From: Sabethes cyaneus | Taxonomy: Eukaryota > Arthropoda > Insecta > Diptera > Culicidae | Length of the DNA stretch: 64,000 nt | NCBI RefSeq assembly: GCF_943734655.1 | Contig: NC_071355.1 | Span: 223,943,527 to 224,007,526 of the forward strand | Direction: 5' to 3' | In this document: piece after piece, positions 25,521 to 36,853 of the stretch | Layout of the letters: the number at the start of each line of letters is the position of its first letter | Position numbering within the stretch: position 1 is the first letter of the stretch | The notes under the pieces: model-generated | Told to the model about the DNA's origin: nothing | The model's database searches: none | What the model saw: only the letters and a program-made list of their open reading frames with translations | Position numbers and translations under genes: made by a program

Positions 25521-26937
25521 TGCATCAAACAGAGCCGTAGTCGTGGGCGCAGTGTAAGAGGAGGTGCAGTGATTCAACCGATTCAACCAATTCCCTTTTG
25601 GCACAGACCATAAGTGATCCATAAATATGATTCAACCAATAATTATTCCTGTTTAGCAGGACATATAGTGTTCCTTGTTTGTTAGATCGTTTTTAACCTA
25701 TTAGCGTTTTTGTTTTTGCTCAGGTCCAATCTAGGTTCGCCCTAGTTCTAATCGAACGGCTGTTAAAACGTTAGTTTTTTCACTCAGGTTGGACTTTTAG
25801 TTTCGCTCTAGGTTGAACTTTTTAGACGGGTTCGCTCTGTGTCTTTCTACAGTTTCAACCACGCTATTAACAATAAACTGACAACCCGAAAACGTTTGTT
25901 TATTCTCCCGAAGATGTGTGTTTATTCAGTGGTCGGATTGGAACTAACCCAGGGTAAAAAGCAAAAACTTTCTGCTATGTAACAAACGGTAACTGGTAAG
26001 CTGTGAAAGTAAACTGGTAAAACTTGTTATTATTCATCTCAAAAGAGAAGGACATTCGAAGGGCACGTCACAGAGAACAGACATTCATCTTAATCTCGCG
26101 AGATGTGTAAAAGCTCTACCGCCATTTTGAATGTATGTGGTAATGCTTCCATTACGTGGCGCTCGCATCATAAAGAAGGCGAGCTTTGGTTCCCAAAGCA
26201 CATATTACATTTCAACTAAAGCATTATAAAGTTGCTGAGGTAACTAACAGATTGTTTACCTAATCAAACAATCTAAAACGAAAGAAAACAAAATTTATCG
26301 CAAACGGTAATCGCTGAGGAATCTGAAACACGGGTTTTATATCGAAGAGTAAAATCGGGCGAGGAGCGACCTGATTTAAGACTTTGTCATCCCAACAGGA
26401 GGTTTGCCGGGAAGCTCTTGAAGCTACCGGCACCGGTGCAGTCGCGGTGGGGTCAGCTACCGAAATTGCAGATGCATTTATTTACCTAGTTTTTCAATCA
26501 CAACTTCCTGTAGGTAGTTTGCGTTTTCTGGTTTACATACTCCTTAAATTTATATTTTCGAACCTTTCTTACCGTATGTTCGTACCGTAAACTCCTTGGA
26601 ATAAATAAATCTTCAAATGTTTTTCTTACCTTTACTCGTCAAGTTCAATAAATATTTATATTCAACAAACAACAAGGCGTTGCCTAGACCGTTGCTACAG
26701 TAGCTGTTATTAGAGTTGCCATTAATTCGAATCTGTAGAGCGTAGTAAGATTATAGATTGAATTTGGCAACACGGACGTAGAGTAACTGGTGTACCCTGA
26801 GAGAGATGTCGCTAGTGGTTTGTTCAAAAGCTTACACACCATTTGAATAATATTTTATATGAACATAAATGTCTGTTCTCTGTGGGCACGTCATATTTGC
26901 GATGAACGTGCTTTGGATTTAATGTTATTTGTAACCA
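25521..26937. other. intergenic, no gene seen
   Basis: It has low coding potential. 25640-25870 contains loosely repeated AGGTTSRACTTT/CGCTCTAGGTT phrases. The small ORF at 26384 does not look like a conserved protein. Confidence 0.4.
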
Positions 26938-27043
26938 CCCAAGGAACATTTTTGTTGTATAATAGCTTATTCAACTATTGTACAGCTGATCCCTGTGGAA
27001 CAAGTGCTTGATAAGCCATTATACAACAAAAATGTTCCTTGGG
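26938..27043. mobile_element. 106-bp foldback MITE
   Basis: The left arm CCCAAGGAACATTTTTGTTG continuing into TATAATAGCTTAT pairs with the right arm ATAAGCCATTATACAACAAA continuing to CCTTGGG, around a loop of about 35 nt. It has no coding content. It ends only 10 bp before the TTAA-flanked palindrome. Confidence 0.8.
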
Positions 27044-27053
27044 CAATGGCCCT

Positions 27054-29013
27054 TTAACCTTCCTAATGCATTAGAAAAAAGTTACATATTATGCATTAAG
27101 GGTCGAAAACGACCCAAGTTTTGAAATTGCTCTCATTCATCCATTTTCAATCCGAATTTCGTTTTCTTTACCTCGTTTGAAAGATATGGCCAAAAACAAG
27201 CACCCAAGGTATATTGGGGAATATTTGTTGACTGATGGCCACTTCTGCGTCGGTTCCGGAACACCCACTACCAGGTCCCGGGGGACATTTTTATATTTTG
27301 AGATAATTCATTTTGCGGCACATCAAATCACATTGGCTTGATAAAATAAGATTAATGGAAGTGCAATGGGAGCATTTTGGACCCAAGCGGCCATTTCCTT
27401 ATTGGTTCTGGAACATCCGGTACCCGGTTTTTGAGGACAATTTTGAATTTTAGGATGATTTATCTTGCGACACGTCAAATTACATCAGCTTGATAACGTA
27501 AGACTATTGAAAGTATAATAAAGACATTTTGAAGGCAAATGGCTACATCAGCATTGGTCTCGGAACATCCGGTACCCGGGTTTTGGGGCCATTTTTGTAT
27601 TTTAGGATAACCCATCTTGCGACACATCAAATCACATCGGCTTGATTAAATAAGACTGATGAAAATAAAATAAGGTCATTTAGAAGCCAAATGGCCATTT
27701 TACCATCGGTTCCGGAACATCCGGTACCTGGTTCCGCGGGATATTTTTGGATTATGAAATAATTCATCTTGCGGCACATCAAATCACAACGCCTTGAGCA
27801 AATAAATAAAGACAAATGGCCATTTCATCATCGGTTCCGGAACATCGGGTGCACGGTATATGAGAACATTTTTGGATAGGATAATTCATCATGCGCCACA
27901 TTAAATCACATTGGCTTGATCAAATAACACTAATGGAAGTACAATGTAAAAATTTTGGAGCCAAAATTACCATTTCACCATCGGTTCCGGACTATCCGTT
28001 ATCCGGGTTTTGGGGACATTTTTGGATTACAAGGTAATTCATCTGCCCCGGTATAAATACCGGGTACCGGATTATTTGCGACTGACGCCCCATTATACTT
28101 CCATTGTTGTTATTTTATCAACCCGATGTGATTTGAGGTGCCGCATGGTGAATTATATCAAAAGCCAAAAATGTCCCCCGAAACTGGTACCGGATGACCC
28201 AGTACCGATGGTAAAGTGGCCATTTGGCTTCTAAATGACATTGTTTTACTTCCATCAGTCTTATTTTATCAAGCCGATGTGATTTGATATGTCGCATTAT
28301 GAGTTATCCTAAAATACAAAAATGTCCCCAAAAACCGGGTACCGGATGTTCCAGGACCGATGCTGATGTGGCCATTTGCCTTCAACATGTGTTTAACATA
28401 CTTTCAATAGTCTTATGTTATCAATGTGATGAAATTTGACGTGCCGCAATAGAAATCATCCTAAAATTCAAAAATGGCCTCAAAAACCAGGTACGGGATG
28501 TACCGTAACCGATTGGGAAGTGGCCATTCGGGTCCAAAATGTCCCCATTGTACTTCCACTAGTCTTATTTTATCAAGCCAATGTGATTTGATGTGCCGCA
28601 AAATGAATTATCTCAAAATATAAAAATGTTCCCCGGGACCTGGTAGTGGGTGTTCCGGAACCGACGCAGAAGTGGCCATCAGTCAACAAATATTCCCCAA
28701 TATACCTTGGGTGCTAGTTTTTGGCTATATCTTTCAAACGAGGTAAAGAAAACGAAATTCGGATTGAAAATGGATGAATGAGAGCAATTTCAAAACTTGG
28801 GTCGTTTTCGACCCTTAATGCATAATATGTAACTTTTTTTTGCAGCGGCTCTTCTAGATGTCGCTGAAAGCTGAAACTTCCCCACAATGCTAATTTTCCA
28901 AAGTTAGGAAAAGTCAGAAAATTTCAAGTCTCTAACTCGTACCGTTACTGAGTATCAAGCTTTGTAAGTATGCCGATGGGTCGAAAACGACCCCAATGCA
29001 CTAGGAAGGTTAA
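27054..29013. mobile_element. TTAA-flanked giant palindrome with tandem-repeat arms
   Basis: TTAA occurs at both ends (27054-27057 and 29010-29013), followed by inverted termini CCTTCCTARTGCATT. TTAA is the target of piggyBac-type transposases. Inside, two long arms are reverse complements; 27100-27250 mirrors 28680-28830, including GGGTCGAAAACGACCC-type ends. Each arm is made of 125-155-bp tandem units beginning near TCGGTTCCGGAACATCCGGT. Left units start at about 27249, 27405, 27556, 27708, 27833 and 27982; about four mirrored units lie between 28090 and 28680. The right end has about 180 bp (28835-29010) lacking on the left. There is no ORF and no transposase, so it is non-autonomous. Confidence 0.85.
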
Positions 29014-29307
29014 AGGCCACAAGCGAGTTAAAGTAAGATTATAGAAACATGTCAAGCTACGCATAATCATATTTAATACAATAATCTGTGGGCTGATCAT
29101 TCATTGCTATTTCAACCTTTATGATGCACACAAGTGATTTTTAAAAGAAATCTCTGTCTTAATTCAAATCCACCATTGCATTCAATGAAGAATTGAATCA
29201 GAATATTTCGTTCTCTCTGAATATTTCGAATCTCTTTTAAACATTCACTTAAACAATGGCACTCACAGATACTTATAAACATATTTACATTTGCCAGAAT
29301 TGCAGTT
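29014..29307 (+). repeat. dispersed repeat, copy 2
   Basis: Reverse-complement partner of 1-322. It begins directly at the TTAA of the giant palindrome (AGGCCACAAGCGAGTTAAAG) and runs to GAATTGCAGT. Its class is unknown and it is non-coding. Confidence 0.75.
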
Positions 29308-29315
29308 TACATTAA

Positions 29316-29700
29316 GCCAAACAGAATGCTGGATCAACGCGTTCACCAGCGTTATTCTGAGTTTTCCCAGGGGTTTACTCATTGGCGGAACTAGGGGGGG
29401 GGGGGGGGGCTAAGCCCTCCCTAGAAAAGATTTAGCCCCCCCTAGAAAAGTTGATCAAGTTTTTTAATTTTTGAAAAACCAATAGTTAGATAACTATAGG
29501 TACGAAAAACTTCAGAGTAAAGTTTATTTGCATGACTGTTAAGAGATTCCAGGCATTAATGTGCATTAAATTTTAATATGCCGACGAAATAAAACGGTTG
29601 AAAAAAATTCCGGGGGCTATAGCCCCCCCAAGAAATGAGCGCTAGTTCCGCCAATGGGTTTACTGTCACGGATGCGTTGACGCAGCATTCTGTTTGGGCC
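29316..29700. mobile_element. foldback MITE split by a hAT MITE
   Basis: Outer arms GCCAAACAGAATGCTG...TCAACGCGT (from 29316) and GCGTTGACGCAGCATTCTGT followed by TTGGGC (to 29700) are inverted repeats. With the inner insertion (29380-29656 plus one TSD) removed, the original element is only about 100 bp. Confidence 0.75.
29372..29664. mobile_element. hAT (Zaphod-like) MITE with 8-bp TSD
   Basis: The body 29380-29656 (277 bp) is flanked by perfect GGTTTACT duplications (29372-29379, 29657-29664). Termini are CATTGGCGGAACTAG and its inverse CTAGTTCCGCCAATG, followed internally by long G runs. CAxTGGCGGAxCTAG ends are typical of Zaphod/ZMYM-like hAT elements. There is no transposase. It is nested in the foldback element 29316-29700. 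Confidence 0.9.
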
Positions 29701-29704
29701 TTTA

Positions 29705-31335
29705 GTCTTTGATCTAATGATATGACGTAGTCCCACGTCACCCTTTTGTACAACCCTTAGGGCTGCATACCTTGATAGTTTTTTCTTCCGTGGGGCTCTT
29801 GAATGCATTATCTCAAATGCAGAAAATAATTGATGTAGAAAATATTGTCCCTTTTATGACTATTTAGACTAATATTTATTAAAATTACTTAAGTGGAATA
29901 CAGTTGCATTATCGTTATCTGATCATTTTTAAGCTTGACCGTCCCATTTTTAGCATCACGGCGATACAATTAAAAATGCCAATATATGTTAACATGTCGT
30001 CAATATATGTTAAGATGTCGTATGAAATTCTTTTACTTGTTGAACAATCTAGAAATATATTTCCACAGCGAAAAGATTAAGTTTCACTTTGATTCCGTGT
30101 TTAATAAGGGTGTATATTTTTATAAACCTTTCTGCGACGACTTCGACAAAAACAATCGATGTATCGCTCGGTTTCGACAGCTCAGCCCAATCAACGAAAG
30201 TTTTTCACTAAAGTGGGCTAAGAGCTTTATTAGTGCAATTAGCGTAAGTTGATGTACTTGTTCTTTTGAACAAGTTGTTACTGGCACCAGCTATGAATTT
30301 GTGCACCTGTTTATGCTATGCTATGTTCGTTAGTTGTTCTTATTTTTTCCGAGTTCCAATCTGTTCTATAATAGTAGGTAGGGGAATGTCGTCGTGGTTG
30401 GGCCGCCTTTTTGACATTCGCCCATAACTTCCGTTTTAAAAAGATTTTTTCAAAATCTAAAGAGATCGTTGGAAAGGTCTAAGAATAAGCTATACTTCTG
30501 GAAAAGTTTGAACTGATTGCTTAAAAAATAATAAAGTTATAGGCATTTACGTGAAGACAAAAAATGTTGTCATACTCGGGCCACGTTGTACAGGTTGGGC
30601 CACCGTTCTTAATCCAAGAAATGCGTATTGAAACTCTATGTAGAGACATCAAAAGAATGAATTTCGTGAGCAACGGCCCATATAAGTATAAATATCCTAT
30701 TTTCAATAACATCCTTGCGAAATTTTTGGTGATCTTGTAAAATCAATATTACTACTATCGCGTTTTCCGATGTGTACTACTGCAATGAAAAATCAACAAC
30801 AATCTAGGTTTTTATTGTACTAATTAGGCTTTATTTCATCAAATTTCCCGCGACTGACGTTCTTTAGCGAAAATTGCGCTTCTGTGCTTAAAATTATGGT
30901 GGCCCAACCATGGCTACACAAGTGGCCCGACCTTTACAATAAACGCTTTTGTAGCATTTAGCCCCTTACCCTACCCAAATACCTAACTGAACGGGATTTT
31001 TCAATAGCCTTCGAATAGAGCACAACACACTTAATAAATTTTCTATATTTATCCCGATAATTGCATTTCATGAATCATTTCTTGAAGAAAAGTTAACTGC
31101 ACCTGCAAAACTTTTATTGTATTATTTCAATCAGTGAATTCAGTACGCGTGTTTTGAATACAGGATTGAAACTCGCAATATTGTGAAAAGTTAGCTGTCA
31201 CAGTAAGAAGTTTCACAATGCTTGTACAAAGGTATCACGAGTTACTAAAACTGAACAAATCGTGGTGGCCCGACCATAACAGTGGCAAATGCTAACAAAT
31301 GCTTTTATCAATTCTGTTCCATACAAAACATCACA
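29705..31335. other. intergenic with GGCCCRACC-rich repeat, no gene
   Basis: Between 30380 and 31270 the phrases GGTTGGGCC, GGCCCAACC and GTGGCCCGACC recur in both orientations, suggesting old inverted or dispersed repeats. The ends near 30373 (GGTAGGGGAATG) and 30975 (CCTTACCCTACC) are weak inverted termini. No coding frame is supported. A TTTATT at 31336-31341 gives AATAAA for the minus-strand gene that follows. Confidence 0.4.
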
Positions 31336-31514
31336 TTTATTTAATTTTTTTTTTCAAATTTGGTTCTGATAAAATCCACTAACATCTAGTTAACAACAAT
31401 TATACAAACAAATAATTTTACAATTTATGAATTTTCTTGTTAAATATATGTATGCAGATGTAGAAAATATTTTATCAAAAAATACACTTTGAACACAGGT
31501 GCGTGTCGTTTTAT

Positions 31515-32445
31515 CTAAACTTGCAAATAGAGCCTTGGCAGCCCTACATTAGGAGCTATGTTCAGCTGTTGTTGGTAATCCCGGGATCGATCTATGAAGA
31601 CGCGTCCACGCAGCAACGCCAAACTGCGTTCGGTAATGTATGGACAATCGCGAACCATAAGAGATTCTAGCTGAGTGCAATAAAGTGAAACGGCACTGGA
31701 AATAGGAAAAATAGTTTAGTGCATTCTAATGCATGGATTTTCATGCTTACCCTACACCCCGATCCGTTGTCATTTGGCATCCGATAATGTTCAAGTGTTT
31801 CATGGCATTTGAATTCTTTGCAATAGAATATAATAAATTATCCGTTACGCTTGGAATATACGCTAGCGAAAGCGTTTTCAGAAGCCGACAGTTTTGTAAG
31901 AATATTGTGATGCATCGCTCACTCAGTGAGCTGCAGTATGAGATGTCTAATTCTTGGATTTGTGAATGGTGCAGCGTTAAAGCCTCCATTGCACCGATTG
32001 TAAGCCAATTACATCTGGCTAATTTCAATGCTAGCAAATCTTTGCACTCAATGATTATCGGTTGAAGTGAAGTAGTGGATATATTATGACACTCACTCAG
32101 GTTGATTTTCGTTATCTTAGTGTTTGTCCTAAGGAATCTGCTAAGATCACCATCTTGCAACCAGTTGCATTTAGCCAAATTCACCGTTCGAATGCTTCTA
32201 CATTTTTGCGATAATACTTGAAACGCTGTTTCCACACCAGAGGAATTATTTCCCGAGAGGTTAATGTTCCGAATTCGGCGAAATCCATCGTCGACTAGTT
32301 GCTTGCTTAATCGAGAGCAACAGCGTAGATTAAACAGATCCTTTAGTGAGAGAAACGGAAATAATACGGCATAAAGGACATCCTCCCAGGCAATATCAAA
32401 CAAGGTCAATTCGGTTGAATCATCCGCTGATCCGCTGTCAGACAT
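31515..32445 (-). CDS. jet: F-box/LRR protein of the FBXL15 / jetlag type
   Basis: Two exons (31751-32445 and 31515-31695) separated by a 55-bp GT-AG intron give 291 aa, close to FBXL15 (about 300 aa). An F-box spans about residues 14-50 (FDIAWEDVLYAVLFPFLSL, LFNLRCCSRL) and would bind Skp1 in an SCF ubiquitin ligase. It is followed by amphipathic leucine-rich repeats of the cysteine-containing type (INLSECHNIS, LKLARCNWLT, LDISYCSSLS, LNIIGCQMT) that choose the substrate. The C-terminus ends LYLQV, as in FBXL15 relatives. In Drosophila, jetlag promotes light-dependent TIMELESS degradation and resets the clock. Family membership is clear; one-to-one orthology to jet is inferred. The start is the first ATG in frame; upstream codons lack another. 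Confidence 0.88.
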
Positions 32446-32940
32446 CGGTGTATCAATCAATCCAGCAGCAGCTTTTCTGAGCTGTTTTTACGAAGTTAAC
32501 TTTACATTAAACAAAATCGTGTACTTAATCTCTATCATCATTACTAGAAACTTTTTAACATCATGTATCACTTAATTATTTTTCACTGTTTTTATTTGTT
32601 TACATTGGGTTATGTAAAAATAAAATTATACAGATATTTTAAAACGTCGTAACGGCGTGTAAAAGTAAAATTTATTCGAAATGTCTAATTTACAGATAAT
32701 TTTTTTTTTATCCACTATAGTAGATTCTATAAACACCAGATCCATATTTATCGATTGATAGAATAAAAACTAATACTGTTTTTGCACAAAGGTTGATAAA
32801 AATTTTATATAATTCCGTTTTTGCTCATTCACCAAACGACCAAATCACATGCGTAATTAGGTAATTATTGAACCATTCAAACGCCCCTCGTTGATCGATT
32901 AAAAGAATTAGCGAAAATCAGAGCTGCCATTAGTACGATT

Positions 32941-33601
32941 AATACAGATATTTGTGCATGCATAAATTTGAGATCCATCAATTATTTCAGTTGTTGAGCT
33001 TGTGATTTCTGGCTCTACTAATGTTCTTGAATTTTAAAGTACAGTCAGTCCACAATCATGGGTCACACGCAATTATGGGTCATTTTGGCTTTATCTGGCA
33101 ATTAATGTGTGAATATTATACTTGACAAAATTATTACTCATAAGCAAAGATGGCATAAACCGCAGCGCAGACCAAAAGACACACATTCTTAAACAACACA
33201 ACACTCGCCATGCGGTGTGTGTTCGCCCAAAAATTCCCTTCAGTGTCTCTTTTGCTAAACACGCTCTTTCGTGTTTTGCGCGCACCAAGAAAAGCCAGTC
33301 GGAAACGCAGTGTGATAAATTTGCTGCGTGCTTTACCACACCAAGAGCCGCACTCTGCGCGGATGGGTTGTACACCCCATAAGTAATAGTACTAATAATT
33401 TGATCAATCATTAGATGATATATAAACGGAAATTAGTAACTAAAGCTTAAATGACCCACAACTGTGTGTGACCCATGATAGTCGACTGACTGTACTACAT
33501 AAATTATTTATGATATTTAAAAGATTAGATCGAGAAAATAAAATACTCCGGAGAAAACGGTATAGGGTCCCAAATTTATGCATGCACAAATATCTGTATT
33601 T
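32941..33601. repeat. long-loop inverted repeat flanking a MITE
   Basis: 32941-32976 (AATACAGATATTTGTGCATG, continuing CATAAATTTG) is the reverse complement of 33565-33601. The arms enclose the TA-flanked MITE 33042-33492 plus about 70 bp each side, suggesting a foldback element later invaded by the MITE. Confidence 0.65.
33040..33494. mobile_element. TA-flanked MITE with CAGTCAGTC ends
   Basis: The body 33042-33492 lies between TA dinucleotides. Termini CAGTCAGTCCACAATCATGG / (inverse) CAGTCGACTATCATGGGTCA, then GGGTCACACRCARTTRTGGG, form about 45-bp inverted repeats. Open frames on both strands inside it lack protein features. This is a mariner/Tc1-type non-autonomous element. Confidence 0.8.
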
Positions 33602-34204
33602 ATGCAAAAACATTCCATTAAGAAGACTGGCATCTCTTTCTCGCGCCCATACAAATGACAAGTAACAGAAGCAACAGCGCAGCCTTCAATGCATGGCATA
33701 CGTGTTTGTGTACATCCATATACTAATATACACACACTAGTATGTGGTAGTTCAATTTTAACTCGGCAGAGAGCATTGCTGTTACTTTCTATCGACTTTT
33801 GGCAGAGTTACCAGTCTTCTTGATGGAATGTTTTTGATTTATGGCAGCTCTGCATGCACAGATGTTTTAAAATTTTATCTGGCATCCCTTATCGAGTTTC
33901 AGAAGTTTGGTGGATCTGGCATCGTTGCACACCAACGCACACCAACATGACATGATTGAAAAATCGGAAAAATCGATCAACAATTCAACATACAGAAAAA
34001 CATTAATTTGACATTTTCGATCAGAATCCGTGCAGCATCGTGTATTTTTTGGAAAGCACGTGTTGGAGAAGGTGCGTAAGGATGTAAAGTGTTATTTATA
34101 AGTTTAAATAATATTTTCAATTGTTTTTATTTAGCTCAACAAGCTGTTAGCTGATAAACAACTGGTCAACGATTTAATTTTTGTGATCGCAAGTGCAATC
34201 TAAA

Positions 34205-34843
34205 ATGGCAGTGAAAAATAAAAATCAAAAATCGAAAAAGGAGAAGCCCGCGGAGAAAACCAAGGCTCCTCTGCCTGTACATGAAGAAAACGATGAGGAT
34301 GAAGATATGGAGGAGGATTCTGATCCTAGCGAGAATGAGGAAAGTGACGATCCAATAGAAGACGATGGTTCCAATGATGGCAATGAAGATAAACAGGAAG
34401 CGGAGAAGAAAGATATAGAAGCGACTATTTTTGTGGGACATCTTAAATACGACATCACCAAGGAAGAGTTGAAGGAATTCTTTTCTAAAGTTGGAGAAAT
34501 TGAGGATGTTCGGATTATCAAGAGAGGAGGTTATGCTTTTGTGAAATTTGCAGAAATAAGCGCTATGGAGGAAGCTTTGAAACTGGATAATGAACTATTG
34601 GGTGGAAGGAAACTGCATGTGGAACATGCTAAGCCAAAACGACCTTCCGGCAACAAGAAAGGACAAAAGCGTGCGGCAAATAAGGAGGACGATGAGGAAC
34701 CACAAGCTAAACGAACTAAATCGGGTGATGAAGCTGGTAAGCAGGTTAGTGCCAAGAAAGGTAAACCAAAACAGCAACAGTCAAAACATCCAAATAAAAA
34801 GAGGAATAGAGCAAAACCAGGCCAGTTCGTAAAGGCAAAGTAA
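34205..34843 (+). CDS. acidic/basic single-RRM protein, probably nucleolar
   Basis: Single coding exon, 212 aa. Layout: a Lys-rich N-terminus (1-20), an Asp/Glu/Ser-rich acidic stretch (26-69), one RNA-recognition motif at about 74-141 with RNP2 IFVGHL (75-80) and RNP1 RGGYAFVKF (107-115), then a Lys/Arg/Gln-rich tail with PKRP and AKRTK nuclear-localisation-like runs. The acidic block + RRM + basic tail layout resembles nucleolin-like RNA-binding proteins, so a role in rRNA or snoRNP biology is plausible but inferred. I do not recognise a specific ortholog. A 5' UTR intron is likely (donor GTGCGTAAG near 34071, acceptor TTATTTAG near 34134). AATAAA lies at 34920-34925. The ATG at 34205 has context CTAAAATGG. 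Confidence 0.9.
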   Translation: MAVKNKNQKSKKEKPAEKTKAPLPVHEENDEDEDMEEDSDPSENEESDDPIEDDGSNDGNEDKQEAEKKDIEATIFVGHLKYDITKEELKEFFSKVGEIEDVRIIKRGGYAFVKFAEISAMEEALKLDNELLGGRKLHVEHAKPKRPSGNKKGQKRAANKEDDEEPQAKRTKSGDEAGKQVSAKKGKPKQQQSKHPNKKRNRAKPGQFVKAK

Positions 34844-35034
34844 AGTGGCCGGCACATAAGTTTAAAATATGTATTAGTTGATAAGAGAAATAAGCTTGAT
34901 GTTTTTTCCATTCAAAATGAATAAATTCAATTGACGAAAATGCGTTTAATTGATAATATTGTATATTGGAAAGATTATTTCACAATAATTATTACAATCT
35001 CAGTCATATTGCTGTTGCAGTTGAAAAACGTAAT

Positions 35035-35180
35035 CGACGTGCGACATTCGGTTTTATTCTTGTTCTGTGTGTCGCAGGTGGTGCGTTGTATAGCGCAACA
35101 CAATGTGCGAACACAGCGCACCACGTGCGACGTAGTTGCGACACGGAGAACAAGAATCCGAAATTTCCGAAAAAATTGTC
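35035..35180. repeat. imperfect palindrome
   Basis: TTATTCTTGTTCTGTGTGTC GCA near 35053-35075 pairs with TGCGACACGGAGAACAAGAA near 35133-35155; inner GTGGTGCG/CGCACCAC arms also pair. Probably a decayed foldback element. The open frames across it are not protein-like. Confidence 0.5.
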
Positions 35181-35831
35181 ACAAATACACGGAGCGAAAA
35201 AGCTCCAGTTTGTATCAAACAAAATGATTGTTGTTTTAAGCCTCAATTAATTTTTTTTAACAACCTGACAATATTGTTGTTTCCAAACGAGATTCTGTTT
35301 GAATCAAGCAAATAACAGTTTTGAATTAAAAGTAAAGTATTTTCAAATTTGAAGTTGACATTGATGTAACAACAAATATTTTCATTTCAATCATACATTT
35401 CAGTTTGAGATAAAAAGAAATTTTTGTTTGTGCGTAAAACAACCATAAATATGGTTGAAACTACATTTTTATTCTCCGTGTACGTAATAAATTTGTGTTG
35501 TACTGAGAAATGCTCAATTTATTCTGCGAAATACTTTTGAATTCTTGTTTAGCTTAAAAATAAGCGCAAGAACATTAATCTTTTGAGAAGAGTGATGAAA
35601 AATGGAGCTCCTGGCTAAATAGAGCGCAGTTATATGGAGCGCCATTTACCCTTTCAATGAATAATATCTTGACTCAAATGAAGGCAGTGTTCAGTTGAAT
35701 GAAGCTAAGTACAATGCATTTTAGATAGTGAGATGGACTATCGAGTCGTCGGATTATTGGGTGTCGGACTAGCGGTATACTGTAGAGTAATACGGGTTAT
35801 TGGATTTAACTGTTACAGTTGGAAAATTTAG

Positions 35832-36059
35832 GTCAAAGAAACCTCCCAGTTGGCTTCGAGGTATGACGCTGGCCTAATAAGCCAGTCATCGTATGTTCGA
35901 ATCTGGGAGAGTCTGTTAGAGTCCATAGGATCGTAGCAACTGGCCCTGCAATTGTCCTGCACTCTAACAGCTGGCTGCGAAGTCTGTCGTATAAAAAAAC
36001 AGAAGGCCAAATTTCGATAACGAAATGTAGCATCTAGGCTTTGCTTTGTCATAGAAACC
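35832..36059 (+). mobile_element. tRNA-derived SINE with TSD
   Basis: The body is about 35844-36047. The head resembles a tRNA with Pol III boxes: TGGCTTCGAGG near 35852 (A box) and GTTCGAATCTG near 35894 (B box). A tRNA-unrelated part follows and ends CTAGGCTTTGCTTT. Near-perfect 12-bp duplications flank it: GTCAAAGAAACC (35832-35843) and GTCATAGAAACC (36048-36059). It has no ORF and would depend on a non-LTR element for movement. Confidence 0.8.
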
Positions 36060-36153
36060 ATTCACAACTTTCGGCCTACTCAATTGTTGGGTAATTATAT
36101 GCTGTCCTCACTCGCTATCGCTCGTTCGGCCTCAACTTAGGGATAATTCCTAC

Positions 36154-36353
36154 TACAGCCTGAATTCGTTAATTGGGCCACGACTGCACTCCAGCTGACT
36201 CGCTAATTGGGCCGACTGACAGTTGTTAGAAATTTCTAAACTCGAAAATTCCATACAATTTTGACATTCAAGTTGTCACATAGCCCAATTGGCGAACACC
36301 CAATTAACGAACCGCCCAATTAGCGAACCACCAATTAACGAAACTTTGCTGTA
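36154..36353. mobile_element. mariner-type MITE, copy 2
   Basis: The body 36156-36351 (196 bp) lies between TA dinucleotides and is the reverse complement of the MITE at 20973-21137. It carries extra CCCAATTARCGAACC units near its right end (36290-36335), so the copies differ by tandem expansion of the subterminal motif. Confidence 0.85.
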
Positions 36354-36853
36354 GTCAAAAAACCTAGAAAAACGCATGCACCTAAATAGAGGTGATTTCA
36401 GGGAATTCAGGAGTCAGGGAATTCCATTTGAAGTCAGAGAAAGTTCGTTTCATGTTTGTATGTGTTTTGGAAATACATTTACGCATCTTTGTTTTCCCCG
36501 GGCGGGAAGGTACGGAATTACTAAGTAGACTTGAGTCACCGAACACTCGAGCACGGAGATGGCTGACGATGACTTGGGAAGGAAAATATTTTGCTTTTTA
36601 TAATATTTAGTATTGGTAATGCTTCTTAGTTTCTCATTTAAGAGCTTTTCCTTTGAATTAATAAAACTTGTTTAAAATAGTGTAAAAAACAGTTAGCTAA
36701 AATAGTTATTGAAAAGTAAGCAGATTTGGGGCGGCTCCATGAACCAAGCTGGCCGAAAAAAATGTTGGGCTCGGCGCTTGACCGGAATGTCCCGCCGACA
36801 TTTTGTTCATTTTCAAGTTTCCATCCCAACATCTGCGTACGTGGAACAATTCT

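Noticed and set aside
27054..29013. CRISPR-like array
   Set aside because: The repeats are long, diverged, without unique spacers, arranged as a palindrome, and the genome is eukaryotic.
33091..33411. Frames of 86-106 codons on both strands
   Set aside because: They lie wholly inside a TA-flanked MITE, with no protein features.
34166..34911. Long minus-strand frames opposite the RRM gene
   Set aside because: They are antisense shadows of the acidic/lysine-rich coding sequence.
35844..35920. Functional tRNA gene
   Set aside because: A and B box-like motifs are present but no cloverleaf closes, and the unit is flanked by target duplications, so it is the head of a SINE.
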